41,609 nt of DNA from Planctomycetota bacterium (GCA_016191165.1 JACPPF010000066.1:1-41609); one strand, 5' to 3'. Positions 16,851 through 24,563 are shown, numbered from the stretch's first letter. The notes: generated by a model from the letters alone, not told the origin. Program-made: numbers and translations.

Positions 16851-17474
16851 ATGCCATTGCGCGATCATTTTCGCCCGCCGCTGCCTAATGCACGTTCGTG
16901 GGACGAAGTCCACGGCCAATGGCCGGCGATGATGGTCCTTGCTTTGAATCGAAAATTGCCAGGCCGGTATATCGCCTCACCACAGGTTCACCTGGGATCC
17001 GTGGCGGAGATCACTGCCATCGACGAATACGAGGTCCGTGTTTACGACGAAAAGCACCATCGGCGTCTGGTGGCTGCCATCGAAATTGTCAGTCCTGCGA
17101 ACAAGGATCGACCCGAACATCGCCGGGCGTTCGCGGCCAGGTGTGCGGGCATGTTGCAGAAACAGGTTTCGGTGACCATCGTCGATCCGGTGACGAACCG
17201 GGCCGACAATCTGTACAGGGAACTGCTCGATCTGATCGGCGAGCGCGATCCGGCCCTGGGGAACAACCCGCCGGCCACTTATGCCGTGGCGTGCCGGACG
17301 ACAAAGCCTGATCCGAAGCCGGGAACGAACTGGCAGCTTGAGGCCTGGCTGCACCCACTCGTCGTCGGTCAACCGCTGCCGACGTTGCCCTTGTGGTTGG
17401 CCGACAACCTGGCGATTCCGCTCGAGCTCGAGGCGAGCTACGAGGAGACGTGCAGGGCGTTGCGGATTGGTTGA
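16851..17474 (+). CDS. DUF4058 family protein
   Basis: A 207-residue protein. The ATG at 16851 has GGAGGG 6 bases upstream, so the longer frame starting further upstream is not used. Family hallmarks of DUF4058 are clear: 'MPLRDHFRPPL' with 'WDEVHGQWP', 'YIASPQVHLGS', 'RLVAAIEIVSPANKDRPEHR' and 'WLHPLVVGQPLPTLPLWL'. There is no signal peptide. DUF4058 proteins are common in planctomycetes and cyanobacteria and have no established function; the Glu-x-Val-S-P-x-N-K segment resembles the core of PD-(D/E)xK nucleases, which is only a suggestion. The gene faces away from the Uma2 gene and lies 40 bases before a DUF1501 gene on the same strand. Confidence 0.9.
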   Translation: MPLRDHFRPPLPNARSWDEVHGQWPAMMVLALNRKLPGRYIASPQVHLGSVAEITAIDEYEVRVYDEKHHRRLVAAIEIVSPANKDRPEHRRAFAARCAGMLQKQVSVTIVDPVTNRADNLYRELLDLIGERDPALGNNPPATYAVACRTTKPDPKPGTNWQLEAWLHPLVVGQPLPTLPLWLADNLAIPLELEASYEETCRALRIG

Positions 17475-17514
17475 GCGAGTGACTCGCCAAATTGCGTCGA
17501 GAAAGGAATAGGTC

Positions 17515-18951
17515 ATGACACCCACCTGCGCCGGCTGTGTTGCTCCTCCCCTCTCGCGCCGCGCCATGCTGCGCGCCTCCGCGCTCGGCCTCGGATCGCT
17601 GGCGCTGGCGGCGTTGATGGCCGAGGATCGGACCCTCGCTCACGCTTCGGGCTCGGATACGCATCATCGGGCTCGCGCCAGGAACGTCATCTTCTGTTTC
17701 ATGGACGGCGGCGTCTCGCATGTCGATTCGTTTGATCCCAAGCCGGAACTCGATCGCCGCGACAATCAGCTCTTCACCGATTCGCGCAATCCCACCGCGA
17801 TGGGCAATCGCCGCTGGCTGAAAAGCCCCTGGCGGTTTCGCCAACGCGGGCAGTCGGGGATGCCGATCAGCGATCTGTTTCCGCACATCGCATCATGTGC
17901 CGACGATCTCGCGGTTATCCGTTCGATGAAAGCAGACTTGCCGATCCACTCGACGGGCGTGTTGTTTCTACACACCGGCTCCAACAACGCGGGTCGGCCT
18001 AGCCTCGGCTCGTGGGTCAACTATGGCCTGGGCAGCGAGAATCGCAATCTGCCGGGCTTCGTGGTCCTGAACTTTGGCGTCGTGCCGTGCGGCGGGATGG
18101 AGAATTACTCCAGTGGCTTTCTGCCCGCTAACCATCAGGCGACCCTGTTCCATGCGGAGGGGGCGCCGATCGACAACGTTCTCCCCTCTCCCCTTGTGGG
18201 AGAGGGGCCGGGGGTGAGGGGGCGGGTGCAGCAGGCGCAACTCAACCTGCTGCGAGCCCAAGACGCCGACTTCGCGCGTTCGACCGGCGGCGATCGGGCC
18301 ATCAGCTCGGCTATCCGCAACTACGAGTTGGCCTATCGCATGCAATCCCTCGTGCCCGATGTGCTGGACCTGGCGCGCGAAACGCCAGCGACTCATCGCC
18401 TCTATGGCATCGATTCCGCCATCGCCAGTAAGCGTCTTTACGGTATCCAGTGCCTGCGCGCTCGCCGGCTGGTCGAATCGGGCGTCCGCTTCGTCGAGAT
18501 CACCTGCCCGCCCGGCGCCTCCAACGGCACCTGGGATCAGCATGGCGACCTGAAGCGTGGCCACGAGAAAAACGCGCTGGACACCGATCAGGCGATCGCG
18601 GGCCTTATCAAGGATCTGAAACAGCGTGGCTTGCTCGACGAGACGCTGATAATCTGGGCAGGCGAGTTTGGCCGGACGCCGCACTCGGCGGGACGCGATG
18701 GCCGCGATCATCATCCGGAAGGCTTTTCCATCTGGCTGGCGGGCGGCGGCGTCAAGGGTGGCACGGTTTACGGCGCGACCGACGAATTCGGCATGCACGC
18801 CGTCTATGGAATTTGCACCATGCACGATCTTCATGCAACGATCCTCCATCTGCTGGGGCTGGACCACGAGCGTTTGACGTATCGGTTCGGCGGCCGCGAT
18901 TTTCGGCTGACGGATGTGCATGGGAATGTGGTTCACGAAGTGATAGCCTGA
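17515..18951 (+). CDS. DUF1501 protein with in-frame palindromic repeat
   Basis: A 478-residue protein. Its N-terminus has a twin-arginine-like signal ('LSRRAMLRASALGLGSLALA'). The DUF1501 motifs are complete: 'NVIFCFMDGGVSHVDSFDPK', 'IRSMKADLPIHSTGVLFLH', 'SGVRFVEITCPPG', 'WDQHGDLKRGH', 'IIWAGEFGRTPHSAG', 'GRDHHPEGFSIWLAGGGVKG', and 'LHATILHLLGLDHERLTYRF' near the end. It is longer than the other DUF1501 protein here. Part of the extra length is a 14-residue insertion (about 223-236, LPSPLVGEGPGVRG) encoded by a palindromic repeat at 18181-18220, lying in a probable surface loop. AGGAA precedes the ATG. No DUF1549 partner is adjacent. Confidence 0.92.
   Translation: MTPTCAGCVAPPLSRRAMLRASALGLGSLALAALMAEDRTLAHASGSDTHHRARARNVIFCFMDGGVSHVDSFDPKPELDRRDNQLFTDSRNPTAMGNRRWLKSPWRFRQRGQSGMPISDLFPHIASCADDLAVIRSMKADLPIHSTGVLFLHTGSNNAGRPSLGSWVNYGLGSENRNLPGFVVLNFGVVPCGGMENYSSGFLPANHQATLFHAEGAPIDNVLPSPLVGEGPGVRGRVQQAQLNLLRAQDADFARSTGGDRAISSAIRNYELAYRMQSLVPDVLDLARETPATHRLYGIDSAIASKRLYGIQCLRARRLVESGVRFVEITCPPGASNGTWDQHGDLKRGHEKNALDTDQAIAGLIKDLKQRGLLDETLIIWAGEFGRTPHSAGRDGRDHHPEGFSIWLAGGGVKGGTVYGATDEFGMHAVYGICTMHDLHATILHLLGLDHERLTYRFGGRDFRLTDVHGNVVHEVIA
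18181..18220. repeat. palindromic repeat inside the DUF1501 gene
   Basis: CCCCTCTCCC (18183-18192) and GGGAGAGGGG (18198-18207) form a perfect 10-bp stem with a 5-base loop, followed by CCGGGGGTGAGGG. The sequence matches the widely dispersed bacterial repeat that normally lies between genes. Here it is in frame without a stop and encodes a Pro/Gly-rich loop. Confidence 0.85.
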
Positions 18952-19010
18952 GCGGCCAGGATGCCCCCGTCTGCTGGAATACGGTATAACTACCGATGAA
19001 GGAGGTCATC

Positions 19011-19409
19011 ATGCCGACCCTGGATTGCCCCATACCGAAAGACGCGTGGCGCGTCGAGCACGTAGCGCGAAATGGAACGCCTGGGAATCCCCACATGGAC
19101 GCGTGGGGGGCGTGGGTCGCCAAGCTTTTGCGCATGCAGGAACTCGGCGACAACTGGGACGGGCTCGGAGCGCCGGCGCCGTCGCGCGCCTTGATTCAGT
19201 CCGCGATCGGCCTCGCGCATCTGTTGTGCGAAAAGGGAGTCGAGCCGCCGCAAATCGTGGCTGCCGGCACGGACGGTTCCATCGATTTCGGCTGGCAAGA
19301 CGACAGCGGGAACTATGCGGCCGTGGAAGTCATCCGGCCCTACTTTGCTGAGGTGATGGTAATTGAGCCGGGGAAACCTGCAAGGCATTGGACTCTTCCG
19401 ACCGAGTAA
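19011..19409 (+). CDS. small unknown protein with NWDGxGAP motif
   Basis: A 132-residue protein. The ATG at 19011 follows GGAGG with a 5-base gap, so it is preferred over the ATG 15 bases upstream, which itself overlaps that site. Near the middle is 'LGDNWDGLGAPAPSRALIQS', followed by an aliphatic helix and 'PPQIVAAGTDGSIDFGWQD' and 'NYAAVEVI'. I recall similar NWDG-containing small proteins in other planctomycetes and cyanobacteria, without a function. No signal peptide or membrane segment. The next gene begins 3 bases after the stop, so the two are almost certainly co-transcribed and probably work together. Confidence 0.75.
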   Translation: MPTLDCPIPKDAWRVEHVARNGTPGNPHMDAWGAWVAKLLRMQELGDNWDGLGAPAPSRALIQSAIGLAHLLCEKGVEPPQIVAAGTDGSIDFGWQDDSGNYAAVEVIRPYFAEVMVIEPGKPARHWTLPTE

Positions 19410-19412
19410 AGC

Positions 19413-19826
19413 ATGAATGAACAGGATCCCATCGAGGACGGCGAGTTCGTGTTCCGGCGCATTCACCGCAGCCTCTTCGCGGCGGGTGCCGCGATTCCTG
19501 TGTGGCATTCCGCGTTCAGGCCCAACGGAAACGATTCGACAGGCCTGTCCGTTTTTCGTGAAGGCTTCGCCACCCCGGCGAGCATCTTGGCCAATGTTGA
19601 TCCCGCAAAAGCAAATGATTATTACATCGCCCGATTGCCCGTGGCCGCCCTGCGGAAACTGGGTTTGACGGTTGAGCCGGATCCGGTCGCGGGTGGCCCG
19701 CTGGGACATGCTGTCATCCCGGAACTGGCTTGGCCTGCGTACCAGGCCGGAAAGCTGCAATTGAAGGCGACCCTCGTTGAGCTCGCGAAGCTTGCCAGCG
19801 CGGATATTGTTCACACGCCGCATTGA
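19413..19826 (+). CDS. small unknown protein, partner of the preceding gene
   Basis: A 137-residue protein starting 3 bases after the stop of the NWDG gene. Notable segments are 'EFVFRRIHRSLF', 'AFRPNGNDSTGLSVFREGF', 'ANDYYIARLPVAALRKLGL' and 'GHAVIPELAWPAYQ', then a helical C-terminus 'LVELAKLASADIVH'. Conserved-looking Arg, His, Ser/Thr and Tyr residues are spread through it. The pattern recalls small enzymes that act as toxins, but I cannot match it to a named toxin family. The two-gene layout (small upstream partner with a strong ribosome-binding site, tightly coupled downstream gene) is compatible with a toxin-antitoxin or modifier pair; that is inference only. Confidence 0.7.
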   Translation: MNEQDPIEDGEFVFRRIHRSLFAAGAAIPVWHSAFRPNGNDSTGLSVFREGFATPASILANVDPAKANDYYIARLPVAALRKLGLTVEPDPVAGGPLGHAVIPELAWPAYQAGKLQLKATLVELAKLASADIVHTPH

Positions 19827-19862
19827 CGAGATCGATTACGCTTACCCAAGAGACTCCCGCCG

Positions 19863-20177
19863 ATGAAACAACTCACCGTCGTCGTTCGCCCCATCACCGT
19901 GGAGGCCGTGCTCAAGGTCATCAGCGAGTCGGATGTCAACGCTTGTGTCGTCCATGAGGCGAAGGGCTTCAGCCGGCAGAAGGGGTACCTCGAACGCTAT
20001 CAGGGCAGCGAATACAGCATGGCGTTCTTGCCGAAGCTGGAGATCCGCGTCTGGGTCAGCGATCAACGGGTTCAGGAAGTCATCGACAAAATCGTCAAGG
20101 TCGCGCGCACGGGCCGCATTGGCGACGGCAAGATTTACGTCATCGACGTCGGCTGGCCGGGCGCGATTGAGTTTTGA
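19863..20177 (+). CDS. P-II family signal protein, short C-terminus
   Basis: A 104-residue P-II (GlnB/GlnK-like) protein. Conserved positions fall at family numbering: Arg38, Gln39 and Lys40 in 'GFSRQKGY', Tyr51 in 'YQGSEYSMAF' (the residue uridylylated in enterobacterial P-II), Lys58, and the signature 'TGRIGDGKIYV' with Gly87-Lys90. The T loop differs at position 47 (Gln instead of the usual Arg) and 54 (Ala for Asp). The end is unusual: instead of the common 'RIRTGE' run it stops at 'GWPGAIEF', so the arginines usually at 101 and 103, which contact ATP phosphates, are absent. P-II proteins sense ATP/ADP and 2-oxoglutarate; no glnA or amtB gene is nearby, so the partner is unknown. Confidence 0.88.
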   Translation: MKQLTVVVRPITVEAVLKVISESDVNACVVHEAKGFSRQKGYLERYQGSEYSMAFLPKLEIRVWVSDQRVQEVIDKIVKVARTGRIGDGKIYVIDVGWPGAIEF

Positions 20178-20180
20178 TGG

Positions 20181-20260
20181 AAGCCCCGGGGTGAGTGCAG
20201 CGAACCCCGGGGTTCAAGACCTCGCGATCCCCGGGGTTCACTGCGCTCACCCCGGGGCTT
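20181..20260. repeat. 32-bp inverted repeat with CCCCGGGG cores
   Basis: The left arm (20181-20212) and right arm (20229-20260) are inverted copies differing at only 2 of 32 positions, with a 16-base spacer. Each arm holds two CCCCGGGG-type cores. The repeat lies between two convergent genes, starting 3 bases after the P-II stop, and its right arm supplies the last codons and TGA stop of the lipid-kinase gene. It could work as a two-way transcription terminator without T run, or be a mobile palindrome. Confidence 0.85.
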
Positions 20261-21155
20261 CATCTGGAAATGGCACGACGCGTAACGCGCCTGGCAACAA
20301 CTCGATCTCCAGATCCTGAACACCATGCTCCGGCAGGCAGAACAACTCCCCATCCGCATGGGCGATGAGCGGCTTCTCCGAATGTAAACGCACGCGCCGG
20401 CAACGGCCCTGACGAACCTGGGCGTGGTTTGCGGGCGGCCCGAACATGGCAAGCCGCGGCAGGAACTTCACAACCTCCCAGCGCGACAAGGCGCCCACGT
20501 GCACGAAGTCGAGCCAACCATCATCAACCTCGGCATTCGGCGCCAGCACGAAGCCGCCCTCGCGCTTGCCTACGAGAGCCGTGAACATCAAGGTTGCCGT
20601 CGATTGTGCTGGCTCCTCGTCGATGTTGACGGTGATCGACGGAGTTTCGTAGTGCTCCGCGAGGGCTCGCAGCGTGGCCAGGCCATACAGGAAAACTCCC
20701 TGCAATCGGCGAATGCGTCGGGCCTCGCGTGTGACCTGACCGCTGAAGCCGACGCCCAGACAGCAGCCGAAATAGACAAGACTGCCGTCAGGCCGGCGCG
20801 CCAGGCCGACATCGACGCGGCGCACCGGCGGTGGGTTCTTTTCATGCAGGCCCAGGCTGTAGGCGTAGTCGTTGGCCGAGCCGATCGGCAGGATCGCGAA
20901 TTGCACGTCCGGTTTGCCCGCCCGCATCAGACCGTTGAGGACCTCGTGGGCTGTTCCATCCCCGCCGGCGGCGACGACAATGTGAAAGCCCTCGCCCGCC
21001 GCCTGCGATGCCAGTTCGGTCGCGTGACCAGGATGCAGCGTGGGGCGAAACTTGGCGCGGTCGCCCCAGGTTTTTCGAATCTGCCCCAGCCGGCGCCGCC
21101 CCCGATGCTTGCCCGCGGCGGGATTGAAGATCACGCAAATCTCAGGGACGGCCAT
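20247..21155 (-). CDS. diacylglycerol kinase-family lipid kinase
   Basis: A 302-residue protein of the DagK/YegS/BmrU lipid-kinase family, which phosphorylates diacylglycerol or related lipids using ATP at the inner face of the membrane. Family motifs are present: 'VIFNPAAGKHRG' near the N-terminus, GGDGT at residues 64-68 in 'VVAAGGDGTAHEVLNGL', 'ILPIGSANDYAYSLGL' for nucleotide binding, and 'VYFGCCLGVGFSG' and 'FTALVGKREGGFVLAPNAEV' in the C-terminal half. AGAGG lies 6 bases before the ATG. The last residues (EAPG) and the stop come from the 20181-20260 inverted repeat, so the ancestral C-terminus may have differed. The gene is divergent from truB. Confidence 0.9.
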   Translation of the reverse strand: MAVPEICVIFNPAAGKHRGRRRLGQIRKTWGDRAKFRPTLHPGHATELASQAAGEGFHIVVAAGGDGTAHEVLNGLMRAGKPDVQFAILPIGSANDYAYSLGLHEKNPPPVRRVDVGLARRPDGSLVYFGCCLGVGFSGQVTREARRIRRLQGVFLYGLATLRALAEHYETPSITVNIDEEPAQSTATLMFTALVGKREGGFVLAPNAEVDDGWLDFVHVGALSRWEVVKFLPRLAMFGPPANHAQVRQGRCRRVRLHSEKPLIAHADGELFCLPEHGVQDLEIELLPGALRVVPFPDEAPG

Positions 21156-21267
21156 CCGAACCTCTTGGGGGGTCAGGTGGGTCGAGTACCATGCTGGACG
21201 GGATCATTGTACTATACGATTAGCGTCCGCTCGCCCAAGCCGAGCGGCTAAACCAATTGGGCTCGCG

Positions 21268-22140
21268 ATGGGAACGAATTTCGACGGCCTTCTAGTCCTC
21301 GACAAACCCGCCGGCATCACTTCACGCGACGCCGTCGATCGCGCCCTGCGCTGGTTCCCGCGCAAGACGCGAATCGGTCACGCCGGCACGCTCGATCCGC
21401 TCGCCACCGGCGTGCTCGTGTTGTGCGTCGGGCAGGCGACGCGGCTGACCGAATATGTCCAGCGCATGTCCAAGCACTACCAGGCCGAGATTCAACTTGG
21501 CGCAACCTCCGACACCGATGACGCCGATGGCGCGATCACACCCTTTCCGGATGCGCGCGTGCCGAATCAAGACGACGTGGAGCGAGAACTCATTTCTTTC
21601 GTGGGCGCGATCGACCAGCTGCCGCCCAGCTTCTCCGCCGCCAAGATCACCGGCCGACGGGCGTATGACCTGGCGCGAAAAGGCCAGGACGTGATCCTCG
21701 CGCCGCGCACGGTGTCGATTCACGCCATCGACATACAACTTTTCACCTATCCACGCCTCGACGTTGTCGTGCGCTGCGGCAAGGGGACGTACATTCGTTC
21801 CATCGCGCGCGATCTGGGCCAACGGCTCGGGTGTGGCGGTTACATCACCGCCCTGCGGCGTCTGGCCATCGGCCCTTTCACCGCGAACGACGCTCTCCAC
21901 CTGGATGCGTCCTTCGAACAGGCGCGGGCACGGCTGTTGCCGATTGCCCAGGCAACTCGGGACCTGACCAGGATTACGTTGACGCCTGCTGAGATTCAAC
22001 GGCTGCGACACGGCCAGAGCATCGCTGTGCCGGCGCAAGTGGACGCAAGTGACGTGGCGGTTTTTGACGACGAGGATCGTTTGCGTGCCATCGGCACTGT
22101 GATCGACGGGCAACTCCGCCCCAGCAAGGTGCTGGTGTGA
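21268..22140 (+). CDS. truB: tRNA pseudouridine(55) synthase TruB
   Basis: A 290-residue cytoplasmic enzyme that converts U55 of tRNA to pseudouridine in the T arm. The ATG at 21268 gives the expected N-terminus 'MGTNFDGLLVLDKPAGITS'. The catalytic motif 'GHAGTLDPLATGVL' carries the nucleophile Asp43. Further conserved blocks are 'SKHYQAEIQLGATSDTDDAD', 'QLPPSFSAAKITGRRAYDLA' and 'RCGKGTYIRSIARDLGQRLG'. The C-terminal part (about 235-290) looks like the small PUA-like extension. Length is normal for bacterial TruB. In many bacteria truB sits with infB and rbfA; here it stands alone, divergent from a lipid kinase. Confidence 0.96.
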   Translation: MGTNFDGLLVLDKPAGITSRDAVDRALRWFPRKTRIGHAGTLDPLATGVLVLCVGQATRLTEYVQRMSKHYQAEIQLGATSDTDDADGAITPFPDARVPNQDDVERELISFVGAIDQLPPSFSAAKITGRRAYDLARKGQDVILAPRTVSIHAIDIQLFTYPRLDVVVRCGKGTYIRSIARDLGQRLGCGGYITALRRLAIGPFTANDALHLDASFEQARARLLPIAQATRDLTRITLTPAEIQRLRHGQSIAVPAQVDASDVAVFDDEDRLRAIGTVIDGQLRPSKVLV

Positions 22141-22219
22141 TTGGTAAAGCGCCAATAAGACCCGCTGCAAACATCGCCTGGCGGTTCTGCGCATTGGAAG
22201 CCTCGCGAACCCGTCGCGC

Positions 22220-22906
22220 TCAATCCACAGTCGCAACCAGATCGCAATAAGCGAACCGCCCCTCGCGCAGCACCCGCGCACCGTATTCAAACTGGATCGG
22301 CGTCCGAAACACCGGACCTGCGTGGACGAACGTGTGAAACTCGCCGTTCTCGCCGCACGGATCGACGCCCGCGGGCAAATCGCGCAGCAGAGCGTCATCG
22401 TAGGGTCGCCCGGCAAATTCCGCGGGCAGGGTCTGCGTGTCCACACAACATAAGACGGCGCGAAATCCAAGCGTGAGGAATTCGTGCGCCACGTCAAGCG
22501 GCGGCCGCTGCCAGAGCGGGAATACGCAGGCATTATTGCCGAACAGGCGTTCCTCGCGGTAGCGGCGCACGTCTTCCAGGAACAAGTCGCCGCAGATCGC
22601 GTGATGAATCCCTTCTGACTGGGCCTGGCGCCAGGCGTCGCGCATGACCGATTCGTAGATGGCGTTCGGGCACGGATAGGGAATCTCGACTATCCGAACG
22701 GGAATGCCGAGACTGGCCGCCTGGAGGTGGAGCAATTCGACGCGGACGCCATGGATGGAGATGCGTCCGAACTCGGCCGTGACGGTGGTGAGCAGGGCGG
22801 TCACGTCAAACGCGGCACGTGCGTGCCAAAGCGCCAACAGACAGTCCTTCCCGCCGCTCCAGGAAACGAGCGCCTTGGGTTTTGCGGGCGGGAGAGGGGT
22901 GTTCAT
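22220..22906 (-). CDS. Dph6/MJ0570-type PP-loop ATPase (diphthine-ammonia-ligase-like)
   Basis: A 228-residue protein. The ATG at 22906 overlaps the stop of the upstream TIGR03067 gene as ATGA, which decides the start and implies coupled translation; an upstream GTG is less likely. The N-terminus has the PP-loop ATPase signature SGGKD at 17-21 in 'VSWSGGKDCLLALW'. Later blocks match the Dph6 family: 'CGDLFLEDVRRYREERL' and 'GVDPCGENGEFHTFVHAGP'. In archaea and eukaryotes Dph6 amidates diphthine on elongation factor 2. Bacteria do not make diphthamide, so here another ATP-dependent amidation or adenylation reaction is likely, with unknown substrate. Confidence 0.85.
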   Translation of the reverse strand: MNTPLPPAKPKALVSWSGGKDCLLALWHARAAFDVTALLTTVTAEFGRISIHGVRVELLHLQAASLGIPVRIVEIPYPCPNAIYESVMRDAWRQAQSEGIHHAICGDLFLEDVRRYREERLFGNNACVFPLWQRPPLDVAHEFLTLGFRAVLCCVDTQTLPAEFAGRPYDDALLRDLPAGVDPCGENGEFHTFVHAGPVFRTPIQFEYGARVLREGRFAYCDLVATVD

Positions 22907-23352
22907 TTCTGGCGTTTCAATACCCACAGGGCGGTCTTGGAATTGGGACCGGAGCGAAATTCGGTCGGTCGGTCGCCGCCGCGCAAGCCGTAGCAGAGCG
23001 TGAGCTGATCTCCTTCGATCTTCATGATGCCGAGGAGGACTTTGCCTGCCGCCTTTTGCTTGTAAATGATGTCGAACCAGACAGGACTACGCGACGTGTC
23101 GAGCTTGAAGCCGTAAGCGAAGGCGGTCACCCGCGCCGCTCCGGGCGTACCCAGATGCAGGTCATCGCCCTTGAAGAGTGCGCCGGAGGTCGTGGCCTTG
23201 CTGGGCCGGCCTTCAAAGACGCGCTCGACCGTGACCCATTGGCCCTGCAGCAACTGGTGCAAGGGTGCGGTGGGTTGGGTGGACTTCGGAGTTGGATCGG
23301 GGCGGTCGGGTACCGCCAGCGTGAAAGCCGCGAACATCAATGCCAAACGCAT
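22903..23352 (-). CDS. TIGR03067-domain protein (copy 3 of tandem triplet)
   Basis: A 149-residue protein. The start at 23352 has GGGAGG 6 bases upstream. A short hydrophobic N-terminus ('MRLALMFAAFTLA') runs into VPDRPDP, shared with the next copy, so export or membrane association is plausible. The TIGR03067 domain follows: 'LLQGQWVTVERVFEGRPS', 'YGFKLDTSRSPVWFDIIY', 'GIMKIEGDQLTLCYGLRGGD' and 'RPTEFRSGPNSKTALWVLKR'. TIGR03067 is a planctomycete-centred lipocalin-like family without known function. Its stop overlaps the ATG of the Dph6-like gene. It is the last of three neighbouring copies on this strand. Confidence 0.88.
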   Translation of the reverse strand: MRLALMFAAFTLAVPDRPDPTPKSTQPTAPLHQLLQGQWVTVERVFEGRPSKATTSGALFKGDDLHLGTPGAARVTAFAYGFKLDTSRSPVWFDIIYKQKAAGKVLLGIMKIEGDQLTLCYGLRGGDRPTEFRSGPNSKTALWVLKRQK

Positions 23353-23363
23353 GGTTTGCCTCC

Positions 23364-23816
23364 CTATTTCCTGATTCGTTTGAATTGCATCAAGGCGTTC
23401 TGCGTCTTCGGCGCCGATGCGAATCCTGTTGGCCGCGAGCCTCGACCACCGAATGCAAAACAAATGGTCAGCTGGTCGCCTTCCACCTTGAGGATGCCTT
23501 CGACTTTATTCTGCGGTCCTTGAATTTGCAGGATGTCGATGGCGGTAGGGGATTTTGTCACGTCAAGTGTGTAGCTCGCGTCGTCGCTCTCGCGGCGTTT
23601 GCCGTTTTCACGCACCTGGATAACGCCGGGCATGAAGATGAGAACAGTATCGGGCGGTCCCTTGGCGAGGTTGGGATCGCCACCGACCAGGGTCGAGGTG
23701 AGTTGCCATTCACCAAGCAGCTGTTGCTGGATCGGCGCGGCTTTTTCCCTGGGCGACGGATCGGGGCGATCGGGAACCGCGACGCTCAGGACGGTCAGCA
23801 ACAGGACGGCGCGCAT
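23364..23816 (-). CDS. TIGR03067-domain protein (copy 2)
   Basis: A 150-residue protein. GGAG lies 7 bases before the ATG at 23816; the frame extends upstream but there is no signal or domain there. The N-terminus 'MRAVLLLTVLSVAVPDRPDP' matches the layout of its neighbours. Domain landmarks are 'LLGEWQLTSTLVGG', 'YTLDVTKSPTAIDILQIQ', 'GILKVEGDQLTICFAFGGRG' and 'SRPTGFASAPKTQNALMQFK'. It ends 11 bases before copy 3 begins, so the two share a transcript. Confidence 0.88.
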   Translation of the reverse strand: MRAVLLLTVLSVAVPDRPDPSPREKAAPIQQQLLGEWQLTSTLVGGDPNLAKGPPDTVLIFMPGVIQVRENGKRRESDDASYTLDVTKSPTAIDILQIQGPQNKVEGILKVEGDQLTICFAFGGRGSRPTGFASAPKTQNALMQFKRIRK

Positions 23817-23875
23817 CGTTAGTCTCCAGGATCCGGGCCCAACTCGCGTTACGGCGTTTCCAGAGGGCAACCTGA

Positions 23876-24310
23876 CTAATACTTCCTGACCCGGACCAGT
23901 CGCAATAACGTGATCGACGTATTCGGCGGCGACACGAAACCGACCGGCGGTTCCAGCGCGGGGCTGCCGTGCAGGCAAACGGTGAGCGAGTCGCCTTCGA
24001 GCTTCATGATGCCCGCGAATTTGCTGGCCGGGAACCGGATCACCGCGGGATTCCTGGTCGAATCGAGCGTATAGGGAAACTTCCCGCCCGGATCCTTTTT
24101 GCCATTTCGCAAATAGACATGCTGCATGGTCTCACTGGTAAAGACCCACATGAGGTTGTTGCGGTTATCGTCCCGACCGCCGGTAAAATGGCTCACAACC
24201 TGCCATTCTCCCAGAATGCGTTCTTGAAACACGCGGGTATCGTCGGGAAAGGGACTGGGCCGATCGGGAACCGCAAAAACCAGGACTGCGGCAACAAGGG
24301 AAAAGTGCAT
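23876..24310 (-). CDS. TIGR03067-domain protein (copy 1)
   Basis: A 144-residue protein with GGAG 7 bases before the ATG. The N-terminus is 'MHFSLVAAVLVFAVPDRPSP', again a short hydrophobic stretch followed by VPDRP. The domain reads 'ILGEWQVVSHFTGGRDDN', 'YTLDSTRNPAVIRFPASK', 'GIMKLEGDSLTVCLHGSPA' and 'PPVGFVSPPNTSITLLRL'. It is the most diverged of the three copies and the first of the minus-strand group, 59 bases before copy 2. It is divergent from the luxE-like gene. Confidence 0.88.
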   Translation of the reverse strand: MHFSLVAAVLVFAVPDRPSPFPDDTRVFQERILGEWQVVSHFTGGRDDNRNNLMWVFTSETMQHVYLRNGKKDPGGKFPYTLDSTRNPAVIRFPASKFAGIMKLEGDSLTVCLHGSPALEPPVGFVSPPNTSITLLRLVRVRKY

Positions 24311-24563
24311 GGTGAATCTCCACGGGTGTAAAGTGAAGCATACCCGCGGGTCGGTACGAACGCCAGCAAATTGCGCGAAAATCTTGGCACTTCTGGCTCC
24401 CCCATTGCCGATGCACCAGGAAGGGATCTGAGGAACCTACTTACAGCCGCGCAAATAGCGCAACTTTCGGCATGCGCTGTGAGCACGCAGCGCGAGCAAG
24501 GGCGACACTTGCTCGGGTTGCGCGACTCGGGGCCCGTGGATGTCAATTCCGTCGTGAAAAAGG

